Assembly: GCA_003990705.1 (NCBI GenBank)
Contig: AP018318.1
Location: 5,025,501-5,089,500 of the forward strand
DNA: 64,000 nt
Reading direction: 5' to 3'
Source: Nostoc sp. HK-01
GTDB lineage: Bacteria > Cyanobacteriota > Cyanobacteriia > Cyanobacteriales > Nostocaceae
Position numbers and translations under genes: made by a program. Each line of letters opens with the position of its first letter. The stretch's first letter is position 1. Of the stretch, positions 1 to 9,300 are shown piece after piece. Under the pieces are notes generated by a model that made no database searches, had not been told where the DNA came from, and saw only the letters and a list, made by a program, of their open reading frames with translations.

Positions 1-404
1 TGAGCAGTCATCTCTGGAGTCAATAACTCTAGCAACAATCTACTTTCCACCCACAACAAAATGAAATCAAAGCCGAAGGTAGCGCGTTGCACAAGCCAAT
101 TTTCACGTTGGGCAATTTGCTCAATTTGTTCGATGCTGGCAGGTACAGAGAGCATGGCATGGGTGGCTGTGAACTTAGAAGCAGTTGAATTTTCTATATA
201 TGCTCGCTTTTCATCACTTTCACCAGGTGTTATCTCAGTTCCCAAAGGATAAACTTCAATTTCTGTACCATATTCATCAAACGGAAAAACTATATAACCA
301 CCTGGGCTATAAGGATGGGGTGTCGGTTGCCCTTGCAAGATTTCGGCGAGAACTTGGGCAACGTGCTGAGGGTTTTCCGCAGAAATAGAAAAGTGATGAA
401 TCAT
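1..404 (-). CDS. Conserved hypothetical protein, 3' end outside window
   Basis: An open frame on the minus strand runs from an ATG at 404-402 off the left edge. The visible N-terminal 134 residues begin MIHHFSISAENPQHVAQVL and continue through a Gly/Pro-rich stretch (HPYSPGGY) and an acidic segment. The start resembles small cyanobacterial proteins of the vicinal-oxygen-chelate (glyoxalase-like) type, where an early His is a metal ligand, but this is inference from the first residues only. The plus-strand frames over the same bases have no family features. Function is unknown and the C-terminus is missing. Confidence 0.7.
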   Translation of the reverse strand, partial: MIHHFSISAENPQHVAQVLAEILQGQPTPHPYSPGGYIVFPFDEYGTEIEVYPLGTEITPGESDEKRAYIENSTASKFTATHAMLSVPASIEQIEQIAQRENWLVQRATFGFDFILLWVESRLLLELLTPEMTA

Positions 405-604
405 TAGGCTAACTTTATTGATCAAGTTAAATCTACAAAGTCAGGCGATCGCTTTCCACTTACGCTGCTATAACTTTACAAAAAGCAAATCTAATTCCTT
501 CAGGGTTTACTCAGTAACTCAACACCAAAAATATCGGGTTTTGTTAGGTTCCTTTCCTTCAGCCAATCCACAAATATTTTTATTTTTCCGATTTATAAAA
601 ATGT
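405..604. other. Intergenic, no gene seen
   Basis: AT-rich spacer upstream of the minus-strand gene at 1-404. It should contain that gene's promoter, but I see no convincing promoter elements and no credible reading frame. Confidence 0.5.
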
Positions 605-862
605 GTTAATTAGTCTTTAATACTTGTGAATGAGTCTTTAATACTCGTGAATGAGCCTCTGAGCTTCATTAATTAGTATCTGAGCTTTGTGAATGAGTCT
701 TTGAGCTTCATTAATTAGTATCTGAGGTTCGTGAATGAGTCTTTGAGCTTTGTGAATGAGCCTTTGAGCTTCATTAATGAGTCTTTGATAGTCGCGGGAG
801 AATCTTTGATACTCGTGAATGAGTCTTTGAGCTTCATTAATGAGTATCTGAACTTCATTAAT
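605..862. repeat. Tandem array, 21-bp period, about 12 copies
   Basis: Twelve contiguous 21-bp units begin at 605, 626, 647 and so on to 836, with a 6-bp partial copy at 857-862. Two unit types tend to alternate: one starts gtgaatgagtctttgag, the other attaattagtatctgag. Copies differ by a few bases. The array fills the space downstream of dnaE and ends at its terminator. The period is a multiple of three, so some frames stay open, but there is no ribosome binding site or gene-like start. Confidence 0.9.
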
Positions 863-890
863 AAAAAAATCCCCTGCAAGTAAACAGGGG
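862..890 (-). terminator. Rho-independent terminator of dnaE-N
   Basis: On the minus strand, CCCCTG pairs with CAGGGG across an 8-nt loop (871-890). A run of T follows (863-870), 14 bases after the dnaE-N stop codon. This is the classic intrinsic terminator layout. Confidence 0.85.
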
Positions 891-904
891 TTAGAGTGAG
901 ATGC

Positions 905-3535
905 TTACTCTGGTAAGCCTTTAACTTGGAGTAAATCTAATTCGCGTTCAAAGATTTCATCAATGGGTAACATTTGACCATCGGTTGTCATAAATTTATG
1001 GTCTTTTGTGGCGCGAATGACTGAACCGTCTTCTAAACCATACTCGAATACTTCTTGTTGTCCTCGATTATGCCATTGGGCGATCGCTTGTGTATAGACA
1101 TGACCATGACTATCAAAGCTGAAGACGTTGCATTCAATTTCTTTTTCGACAATTTCGCCAATTGGTATCAAGCCATATTCTACCGTCAACACTTTTGTCT
1201 CATAGCTGAGGCAATATTCAGCGAACTTCAACATATCATCAAATAGCTTTTCTGCTACTTGCTTTCTCACGCCGTTCTTTGTGGAACCATCAATGAATTT
1301 TTCCTGCTGCTTCTGCATTTCGGAAACTTTCTTTTTCCCCATTGCGCGGCGCAGTAAGTCAGCTTGTCCTAACGAATAACCAGCCATATCTTGAGCAATT
1401 TTCATGATTTGCTCTTGATAGACCATGATGCCGTATGTTTCATTTAATATTGGTTCGAGAACCTGGCTTTCATAGTCTATATTTTCCCTTCCATGTTTGC
1501 GGTTAATAAATTTAGGAATTAAGCCTGCATCTAAAGGGCCTGGTCGGTATAATGCCAGAATTGAAGAGATATCCTCTATATTAGAAGGTTTCAAATCTCG
1601 GACTATCTGCTTCATCCCCGATGATTCTAATTGAAATATACCTTCTAATTCTCCAGATTCTAATAGTTCATAAGTTTTCTGCACATCTTTAGGGAGAGTT
1701 TTATGTTCACCCTTAGCTAAAATCTTTTGCGCTTTTCTTTCTTGACTAGTTATTTCGTAAGGGTCAACTCGATAACCTTTACTTTTTTCAATTAAATCAA
1801 TGGTTTTTTGAATCATCGTCAGGTTTCTTAAACCCAAGAAGTCCATTTTTAACAGCCCCATTGATTCCAAATCTTCCATGAAATATTGGGTAATAACTGA
1901 ACCGTCATTATTTCTTTGTAGGGGGACAATTTCATCAAGAGGATCGGCAGAAATTACCACTCCAGCAGCATGAACACCAAAGGTTTTGTTAGTTCCTTCA
2001 ATCCGCATTGCCATGTCAAGCCAACGGCGGACTGTCGGGTCATTATCATATTTTTCTTTAAATTCTGGTTCAGGGGTGTCATCAGAAATCATCACTTTGA
2101 GTTTTGTTGGTTTCCCCCGCACCACAGGAATTAATTTCGCCATTTTGTCTGATTCCCCATAAGGAATATTCAACACTCTGGCGACATCTTTTAACACAGC
2201 TTTAGATGTTAAACGGTTAAAAGTAATAATTTGGGCAACTCTATCTGTGCCGTATTTTTGAGTAACATAATCAATAACTTTATCCCGTTGTTCAATACAA
2301 AAATCTGTATCAATATCCGGCATGGATTTCCGTTCTGGGTTCAAGAAACGCTCAAATAGTAATCCATGATGTACGGGGTCAATGTTGGTAATACCCATTG
2401 TATAGGCTACCAAAGAACCTGCGGCTGAACCCCGTCCTGGGCCAACTGGAATATTATTATCTCTAGCAAATTTGATGTAGTCCCACACAACTAAAAAGTA
2501 TGTGGAAAAACCCATTTGCTGAAGCATTTTTAATTCATATTCCAATCTTTCTTTATAGACTTGTTCAACTTCAGCGCGAGATTTTCTGTTTAATTTTTCT
2601 AAAAGTCCGTTCCATGCAACTTCTTCGACGTAAGTATCAGCAGTATGACCCGAAGGGATAGGATAATTAGGAATGCGAGGCTCACCCATAATTTGGTAAG
2701 ACTCGACTTTATCCGCGACTTCTTCTGTAGTGGCTATAGCTTCTTCAATCACATCATCGGGTAAATGGTCACGAAATAGCATTCTCATCTCATCAGCAGA
2801 TTTGAGATATTCTGTGCCGCTATAACGCATCCGATTTTCTTCCACAATTAGCTTGCCGGTTTGAATACACAGCAAAGCATCGTGGGCTTCAACATCAAAA
2901 CAAGAAACAAAATGAGAGTCGTTAGTAGCAACAAATTTAATGCCTAATTCTCGCGCAATTTTGATAATTTCAACATTAACAATCCGGTCTTCTTGAGAGC
3001 CGTGGTCTTGAATTTCTAAATAAAAATCATCACCAAATACATCTTTATACCACTGAGCAACTTTTCGCGCTGCATCAGGTCTATTACTAAGAATTGCTTG
3101 GGGAATTTCGCCACCTAAACATGCACTGGTGACAATTAAACCTTCATGATATTGTTTGAGTAATTCTTTATTAATACAGGGACGGGAAAAAATACCTTTA
3201 CCTTGTACACCTTTGAGGTGAGAAAGTGTAGTTAATTTAACTAAATGTTTATATCCTTGATTATTTTTTGCTAAAACAACTTGATGATATTTAGGACGAC
3301 GTTCTTGTTTTTCAATATCGCCGTTAATAATATACATTTCATTGCCAATAATTGGCTTAACATTTTTGCTACGGCAAATTTTCAGCAATTCCACAGCACC
3401 ATACATGACACCATGATCGGTAACTGCGATCGCTTTTATCCCCAATTCTATGGCACTATCAATCAAGTCTGGTAGCTGGCTTGCCCCATCCAGCAAACTG
3501 TAATCACTGTGAATGTGTAAAGGTACGAAAGACAT
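905..3535 (-). CDS. dnaE: DNA polymerase III alpha subunit, N-terminal half with split intein (DnaE-N)
   Basis: This is the N-terminal piece of the replicative polymerase, 876 residues. The PHP domain is at the start ([12 protein letters not shown]). The polymerase palm has PDIDTDF with catalytic aspartates and [12 protein letters not shown]. After 774 extein residues ending AEY, the last 102 residues (from CLSYET to the end) are the N-terminal half of the cyanobacterial DnaE split intein, with Cys1 at residue 775 and the block B segment RATKDHKF. The partner dnaE-C is a separate gene in such genomes and is not in this window; trans-splicing joins the two. I start at the ATG at 3535 ([10 protein letters not shown]) because homologues begin there. 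An in-frame TTG at 3553 would add six residues. No strong Shine-Dalgarno is visible. Confidence 0.97.
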   Translation of the reverse strand: MSFVPLHIHSDYSLLDGASQLPDLIDSAIELGIKAIAVTDHGVMYGAVELLKICRSKNVKPIIGNEMYIINGDIEKQERRPKYHQVVLAKNNQGYKHLVKLTTLSHLKGVQGKGIFSRPCINKELLKQYHEGLIVTSACLGGEIPQAILSNRPDAARKVAQWYKDVFGDDFYLEIQDHGSQEDRIVNVEIIKIARELGIKFVATNDSHFVSCFDVEAHDALLCIQTGKLIVEENRMRYSGTEYLKSADEMRMLFRDHLPDDVIEEAIATTEEVADKVESYQIMGEPRIPNYPIPSGHTADTYVEEVAWNGLLEKLNRKSRAEVEQVYKERLEYELKMLQQMGFSTYFLVVWDYIKFARDNNIPVGPGRGSAAGSLVAYTMGITNIDPVHHGLLFERFLNPERKSMPDIDTDFCIEQRDKVIDYVTQKYGTDRVAQIITFNRLTSKAVLKDVARVLNIPYGESDKMAKLIPVVRGKPTKLKVMISDDTPEPEFKEKYDNDPTVRRWLDMAMRIEGTNKTFGVHAAGVVISADPLDEIVPLQRNNDGSVITQYFMEDLESMGLLKMDFLGLRNLTMIQKTIDLIEKSKGYRVDPYEITSQERKAQKILAKGEHKTLPKDVQKTYELLESGELEGIFQLESSGMKQIVRDLKPSNIEDISSILALYRPGPLDAGLIPKFINRKHGRENIDYESQVLEPILNETYGIMVYQEQIMKIAQDMAGYSLGQADLLRRAMGKKKVSEMQKQQEKFIDGSTKNGVRKQVAEKLFDDMLKFAEYCLSYETKVLTVEYGLIPIGEIVEKEIECNVFSFDSHGHVYTQAIAQWHNRGQQEVFEYGLEDGSVIRATKDHKFMTTDGQMLPIDEIFERELDLLQVKGLPE

Positions 3536-3547
3536 AATTTTGTTAAG

Positions 3548-3589
3548 AGTCAATAGTCATTTGTCATTGGTCATTTGTGATTTGTTATT
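3548..3589. repeat. Heptamer (STRR-type) array upstream of dnaE-N
   Basis: Six tandem 7-bp units of the form agtcaat/agtcatt/tgtcatt/ggtcatt lie 13 bp upstream of the dnaE-N start codon, in the shared dnaE/symporter upstream region. Short tandem heptamers are characteristic of heterocystous cyanobacteria. Confidence 0.8.
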
Positions 3590-3718
3590 CTCACCCTTGC
3601 TCCCCTGCTCCTCTACCCCCCAACTCCCTAGATTGATTAGATTATCCTGTTTAAGTAAATTCCACTTCCGCAATTGTTGTTGTAATAGTTACCTTAGTTC
3701 CGTTACTTAGCATTACCA

Positions 3719-5008
3719 ATGAGTCAAACAGAGAGTCAAAATTCGCCCGATACCTCGTCCCGTCCTTGGTGGCGGCGTATTCCTCTGACGTTACAAATTG
3801 TTATCGCCCTAGTACTGGCAGTAATTTTGGGAATTGCGCTGGGGGCGGGAAATCCTAGCCCTAGCAATGCTGCTTTAATCAACAATTTAGCAATTCCGGC
3901 GGAACTGGTACTTAAGGCACTCCGCGCTTTGGCTACACCGTTGATTTTGGTAGCAGTGCTGCATACTTTTATGACTGCGACTATCCCCGGTACAGCCGGA
4001 CGGCGGTTAGCGTTACTACTGGTGACTAATACCACTGTAGCGATTTTGATTGGGTTGTTGGTGGCTAATGTTCTCCGTCCAGGTACTTGGGGAAGTTTAC
4101 CCAAACCACAGACAACAATTGCTAACGCCAATATTGATCCTTGGGGGTTACTTAAAGACGCTGTACCTGAAGCCGTGCTTGCACCGTTGGTGAGCAATAA
4201 TGTTATTCAACTGATTGTAGTTGCCCTTTGTTTTGGTATTGTTTTACGGGGCTTAAAATCAGAACAAATTGCCCAAAACAAAATTGGATTTCAACCCATT
4301 GAAGATGTGATTGGCATTTTGTTTGAGGCGGTAATTCGTATCCTCAACTGGGTAATTGCCTTAGTTCCCTTTGCTGTGTTTGGCATTGTAGCTAAAACCG
4401 TGGCGGAAAAAGGTTTTGCCCCTTTTGTCTCTTTGGCAGCTTTTATTGTGGCGGTGCTGGTGGCCTTAATATTGCAAGCTTGCTACTATCTCACCAGAGT
4501 CAAATTTAATTCTTGGGTAAACCCGTGGAAGTTTTTGGCTGGCGGTTCTGATGCTTTTATCACGGCGTTCTCGACTTCTTCTTCGACTGTGACAATGCCT
4601 ATTACCTGGGAGGTTTTGCAAACCAAAGTCGGTTTAAGGGAATCTTCGGCATCTTTGGGGGCGCTAGTCGGGGCAAACTTTAACAATGATGGGACTGCCT
4701 TGTATGAGGCGATGTCTGCGTTATATATTTCTCAAGTTATTGGACAGCATTTAAATTTGGGACAGCAGTTAGTTGTAGTGCTGACATCAATTTTTGCATC
4801 GGTGGGGGCGGCTGGTATTCCCAATGCTGGGTTAGTAACGATGACTTTGGTATTTACTTCCGTGCGCTTGCCGACGGAGTATATTGCTTTGTTGGTGACG
4901 GTTGATTGGTTTTTAGACCGTTGTCGCACTGCGATTAATGTCATGGGAGATATGACAGTTAGTGCGGTGCTGGATGGGAAAAAGCAACGTTCTGTAGATG
5001 AGGGTTAA
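3719..5008 (+). CDS. Dicarboxylate/amino acid:cation symporter (DAACS/SDF family)
   Basis: A 429-residue membrane protein of normal family length. It has a short polar N-terminus, then about eight hydrophobic segments starting near residue 25. The family landmarks are present: the serine-rich re-entrant loop (ITAFSTSSSTVTMP), the NNDGTALYEA segment equivalent to NMDGT that binds Na+, and the substrate-binding TM8 motif DRCRTAINVMGD, with the Arg that coordinates the side-chain carboxylate. Expected role: proton- or sodium-coupled uptake of C4-dicarboxylates or acidic/neutral amino acids across the plasma membrane. The exact substrate cannot be told from sequence. It is divergent from dnaE-N and followed 4 bp later by a small gene, probably co-transcribed. 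Confidence 0.92.
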   Translation: MSQTESQNSPDTSSRPWWRRIPLTLQIVIALVLAVILGIALGAGNPSPSNAALINNLAIPAELVLKALRALATPLILVAVLHTFMTATIPGTAGRRLALLLVTNTTVAILIGLLVANVLRPGTWGSLPKPQTTIANANIDPWGLLKDAVPEAVLAPLVSNNVIQLIVVALCFGIVLRGLKSEQIAQNKIGFQPIEDVIGILFEAVIRILNWVIALVPFAVFGIVAKTVAEKGFAPFVSLAAFIVAVLVALILQACYYLTRVKFNSWVNPWKFLAGGSDAFITAFSTSSSTVTMPITWEVLQTKVGLRESSASLGALVGANFNNDGTALYEAMSALYISQVIGQHLNLGQQLVVVLTSIFASVGAAGIPNAGLVTMTLVFTSVRLPTEYIALLVTVDWFLDRCRTAINVMGDMTVSAVLDGKKQRSVDEG

Positions 5009-5012
5009 AGTG

Positions 5013-5468
5013 ATGGATGCTCAACTGACTAGTAATGAAATTAATGTAGCACGGGAGTTATTAGGCAATTACGCCCCAGCAAAGCACGCATTAGATATTT
5101 TAGAGAAACACAACGGTAATTGTGATACTTCTTTTGATGAACTGTGGGTAGAGCAAAATGGCGTGCTAATAATGCCAGAGGGTAAATCGCTTTGGCAGAC
5201 AACGCTGAAAGTATTGCGTCAGGAACTCTGCGGTGATGAAGGCTTTCGCGGTCAACTCAAAGAATACACTAAAAATCCGGGGAGTACACCTTTGCTAACA
5301 GGGTTGATTGTTTCTCTAGTGGGTGTAGCAGCAGCACATGGCTTACCTCTTGATCCGGCGATCTCTACTGTTGTTGTTTTGTATATTCTTAAAATCGGAC
5401 TCAATATATTTTGCGACTACACCGAACCACCTGCGGGGAATTCTGGGACTCTTCCGCCAGGAAATTAA
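5013..5468 (+). CDS. Hypothetical protein with C-terminal membrane segment
   Basis: A protein of 151 residues that I do not recognise. The N-terminal two thirds are polar and mainly helical (NVARELLGNYAPAKHALDIL; LWVEQNG). From about residue 95 a hydrophobic hairpin follows (TGLIVSLVGVAAAHG, then VVVLYILKIGLNIFC), ending in a Pro/Gly-rich tail. I use the ATG at 5013, which has GAGGG about 9 bp upstream. The in-frame ATG at 4998 overlaps the symporter stop. The close spacing suggests an operon with the symporter. Confidence 0.75.
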   Translation: MDAQLTSNEINVARELLGNYAPAKHALDILEKHNGNCDTSFDELWVEQNGVLIMPEGKSLWQTTLKVLRQELCGDEGFRGQLKEYTKNPGSTPLLTGLIVSLVGVAAAHGLPLDPAISTVVVLYILKIGLNIFCDYTEPPAGNSGTLPPGN

Positions 5469-5509
5469 GAGAATTTTTGAAACTCTTTGGTGTTGTATTG
5501 CAGGATTTT

Positions 5510-5611
5510 AGATCCCCCTAAATCCCCCTTAAAAAGGGGAACTTGAAGAATTTTGCGACTGCGGTGTATACATTCATTTGATCCCCCTAAATCCCCCTTA
5601 AAAAGGGGGAC
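5510..5611. repeat. Two dispersed G/C-block repeat copies
   Basis: Two copies of a roughly 31-bp element (gatccccctaaatccccctt, then aaaaagggg) lie at 5510-5540 and 5580-5611. The unit is internally palindromic (CCCCCTT/AAGGGGG). Each is followed by acttgaagaatttt and a near copy of the MITE end ctgcggtgtatacattcat. More copies occur at 5650-5735, 6182-6392, 10139-10333 and 11767-11842. Confidence 0.85.
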
Positions 5612-5627
5612 TTGAAGAATTTTCTTG

Positions 5628-5768
5628 ACTGCGGTGTATACATTCATCTGATCCTTCTAAATCTCCCTTAAAAAGGGGAAATTTGATTCTTATTCCCCCC
5701 TTTTTAAGGGGGGTTAGGGGGGATCTAAATGCTACTAGGCAACTTTATAAGACTTGTGTGTACCGTAG
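5628..5768. mobile_element. MITE-like element with terminal inverted repeats
   Basis: The left end ctgcggtgtatacattcat and right end acttgtgtgtaccgtag are imperfect inverted copies of the ends seen intact at 11741-11887. The interior carries two inverted G/C-block repeats (5650-5682 and 5693-5735). It is about 141 bp with no coding capacity, consistent with a non-autonomous miniature transposable element. The transposase family that would mobilise it is not visible here. Confidence 0.6.
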
Positions 5769-5772
5769 CTTT

Positions 5773-6159
5773 TTAAGGAGAGTTAGGAGGGAGCAAACCC
5801 TGTATTTGTTCACACACACTATCAAACTGATTTAAAACTTGAGTATTTGTAAACCTAATAATCTTTAAACCATAGCCTTCTAAAATGCTTGTTCTCTCCA
5901 TATCATAATCTTGACCTTCATCTGTAAAATGGCTATCTCCATCAACTTCAATTACTACTTGTAAGGTAGGGCAATAGAAATCCACTATAAAATGAGCAAT
6001 TGGTCGTTGCCTTAAAACCCGAAATTGAAAATTTCTCAGATACTCATACCACAGCTTTTTTTCTGCTGGAGTCATGTTTTTACGGAGTTCTTTTGCTCTT
6101 TCTATAAGCTTTGGATTGTAAGGTAAATGGAAATCGCTACTGTTAAGGTTGTTTGTCAT
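5773..6159 (-). CDS. DUF559 endonuclease-like protein
   Basis: A protein of 128 residues typical of the DUF559 family (related to Vsr and very small restriction-like nucleases). The N-terminal segment NPKLIERAKELRKNMTPAEK precedes LRNFQFRVLRQRPIAHFIVDFYCP and the acidic core VVIEVDGDSH, which carries the E-x-D residues of the PD-(D/E)XK fold. It ends with the family's EGYGLKIIRFTN. Cellular role is unproven; members sit near mobile elements and are suspected nucleases. The stop codon and last residues (PPNSP) lie in a decayed copy of the flanking G/C-block repeat, so the C-terminus looks repeat-derived. Confidence 0.85.
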   Translation of the reverse strand: MTNNLNSSDFHLPYNPKLIERAKELRKNMTPAEKKLWYEYLRNFQFRVLRQRPIAHFIVDFYCPTLQVVIEVDGDSHFTDEGQDYDMERTSILEGYGLKIIRFTNTQVLNQFDSVCEQIQGLLPPNSP

Positions 6160-6181
6160 AGTTAAGAGCGTTTATGACGTT

Positions 6182-6392
6182 AGATCCCCCCGCCTGCGGC
6201 GACCCCCTTCAAAAGGGGGTGAAAGAGCGTTGCATTATTAGCCCCCCTTAAAAAGGGGGGTTGGGGGGATCTCAAAATACTCAAATGTTAACCGAACTGT
6301 CTTGAGATCCCCCCGCCTGCGGCGACCCCCTTCAAAAGGGGGTGAAAAATAATTCTTAGCCCTGCTTTTTAAGAGGGGTTGGGGGGATCTGA
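6182..6392. repeat. Cluster of four dispersed G/C-block repeats
   Basis: Copies at 6182-6222, 6241-6273, 6306-6345 and 6358-6392 alternate in type. Two carry the insert ccgcctgcggcga between CCCCC blocks, and two are the plain form with ggggttggggggatct. The last copy overlaps the 3' end of the CHAT gene and supplies its stop. Confidence 0.85.
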
Positions 6393-9300
6393 ATCTCCAT
6401 TACCTGACTCAAAACCCTGCCTCAACTCCTCCACCGACACGCCAAAAATCTCGTACACGGCGGCTAATAAACTCTCATCCTGAGTAACTTGGTAGAAACG
6501 GGTAAGATTACCAAGAGAAATTCCTAAACCATGCTCATCATTAAACTCAGCCGTAATCTGTAAATCTTGCAGATAATTTGTTTTCGCTGACTCCAGTTCC
6601 CCTAATTCTTCTGCAAGTTTAGCAAGGTGAAAATAGCTGCTGGCACAACTATAGCGATAACCATATTCAATGTAAATATCTAACGCTTTTTGATAATTGC
6701 GTCTTGCTTGTTCATACTCATGCAATTCTTGGGCAATCATTCCCGACTGGTGGTAGATACCAGCACAACCATAGTGATCACTATATTTAATGTAAATATC
6801 TAACGCTTGTTGATAATTGCATCTTGCTTGTTCATATTTACCCAAATCTTGGGCAACTCTTCCCAACTCGTGGTAGGTGCTGGCACAATCATAGTGATCG
6901 CCAGATTCGATAAAAATACGCAAAGCCTGTTGATAATTCCACCTTGCTTGTTTATAGTCGTGCAAATCTTGGGCAAGCGTTCCCAAATTGTGATAGGTTT
7001 TGGCACAAGCATAGCGCTCACCATATTCGATAAAAATATCCAAAGCCTGTTGGTAATTGCGCTTTGCTGGTTCATATTCGCGTAATTCTTGAGCAAGCTT
7101 TCCCAACTGTCCGTAGGTTTTGGCACAAGCATAGCGCTCACCATATTCAATTTTAATATCCAAAGCTTGTTGATAATTGCACCTTGCTTGTTCAAATTCG
7201 CGCAACTCTTGGGCAACTCTTCCCAAATTGTGGTAGGTGCTGGCGATACATAGTTTCTTACTTCTCAAGTCTAAACTTTTAACATTTTCTAGTATATTTA
7301 GTTGTTTATCATATAATTGTTTTGCTTTTTTATACTGCTTGTTTTGTAAGTAACTATTTGCTAGAAAATCAATAGCAATAACTATTTCATAACCATTATT
7401 ACTTTGTATAAATGCTTGTGGATAGTTTTCAACAAACTGATAAATATCTTCTGCTAAATCTAGATTACTTTGATAATCTGTTATTACATCAAAGTATTTA
7501 TATAAACAAAAATATATGCTGATACTCTCTTGCTTCTCTAAACAAATCTGCAACGCATTGTAGAGATTTTCATATTCCAGCCTACAAAGAAATATTCCTA
7601 ATTGTTTGTCTTGAGAATCTTTAGAATTCATTAACTGCTCATAATCATCTGCCAAACCTTGATAGTAGTTTTTAAATCCCTCACGTAAAGCTACACGAGT
7701 TGCTTCATCGAGAGTTTCTAACTTAGTCTTCAAAAAATAGGGAAAAACAGGTTGAATCGTCAACAACCCCAATTCTTCATCCATTGGTGAAAGCAAACCC
7801 CAGTTAATTGCCTCTTGAATTGCATCGCTGAATTTATCAAAAGGATAATCTTTTAATGACTCAAAGTTTTGCAATTGCTTGATATATTCAGGAATACCAG
7901 TAATGACAATAAACTTGCTAAACTGAGCCAAACACAATAGCATTTTTTGCGCTTCTGGCGATAAATTACTGTGAGAATATTCTACACACTGCAAAATACT
8001 TTTGGTCTTATCTCCACTCCCCGTATCTAAATCTACATCGCCAGCTTGCAACCCCTGCAAAATCTCCTGTGGTGATTGCTTTTGCAAATTTGCTAACACA
8101 ACTTGCATTGCTAAGGGATATCCTGCTAACAAATTCATCAATTTCTGAAAATCCCCATCTTGGCGAATCCCAGCAATGCGATTTTGGGGTACATTCCGTT
8201 CTAAAATTTTCTCGGCTAATTCCGTCCGCGCTTCTCTATCTAAGCCGCGCAACTCATAAATATTCTGTTTAAATGTCGTAGCTTGCAACCACTCTTCCCG
8301 ACTACGAGAACCTAAAATAATCTTGGTATTCCCACCTTGTAAACGCTCTAAAAAATCACGGATTTGCTCGCGTTCCGTCTCTGGTAAAGTATTTTGAATT
8401 GCCAGTTGTTGCCCTGTCACCGATTCTAAGTTATCTAAAATCAAAGCGTAAGATTCAGCCCGCAGTTTTGCGACTAATTTTTGTACCTGCGCCGCCTGAC
8501 TCATGGCTTGAAACTGGGCTTGTTCAAATTTGCCATATACCTGCTTACCAATTTCAAACAAAATTTGTGTGAGTGTCCACGCCTTTTCGTCATAGCCAAA
8601 ATAAAAGACATTCTTTACAAAATTTGTGCGTTGCCACCATTCCCGCAGATAATTTAATAGGGTAGTTTTGCCTGTTCCCCCCATTCCCTGCAACAGTAAA
8701 ATATTCTGTCTGAGGACAGCTTTCTCAATTTTAAGAATCTCTAAATCCCGCCCCACAAAACCATATTCTGGCAAGGGAAAGCGATACTGACTGCCAAAAG
8801 TTTCCCAATATTTTTCTTCTTCCTCTGGTGTAAACTGGCGTAAATTAAAATTCACTGTCCGATTGCAATACACCACAGGTAGCAACCAATCTTCTAAATC
8901 AATTGACTTAATATAAGCTTTGCGTGATTTATTATTAAACAATTCTCGCCGACTCAAGCGAATCGCTTCAGTGATGGGTTGGTTATTAAATAAATGGCGA
9001 TAAAGCTGTTTCATCATCAACTTAGCCGCCGACACGGTGACAGAATACCCCATTGCCACTACCATCTGCATTCCCGCCGTCATTAACCGACTTCCTAAGC
9101 TGGTTTCCCGCAAATCTTCGTCGGGGTTGTCGTCCTTCACCTGCTTTCCTGACTGACAAGCATTGAGAATACAAACCGGAATCCCCTTCCCTGTGAGTAA
9201 ATCTGCTAACTCCTGCGCCTCGACTAAATCAACTTTTCCCTGAGTCTCGCCTTCAAAAGCTAAAAATGCCTTTACGCCGTCAAATTTCTGCAAATCATTC

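Noticed and set aside
61-609. Plus-strand ORFs of 63-67 codons at 61-252, 185-388 and 418-609
   Set aside because: The first two are antisense to a minus-strand gene that begins at 404 and has protein-like composition; the third lies in AT-rich spacer with no ribosome binding site.
3736-4944. Minus-strand ORFs opposite the symporter gene
   Set aside because: Shadows of a strong membrane-protein gene; no signals of their own.
6800-7216. Overlapping 138-codon minus-strand ORF in the TPR region of the CHAT gene
   Set aside because: Frame-shifted reading of the 120-bp TPR repeats, open for the same repetitive reason.
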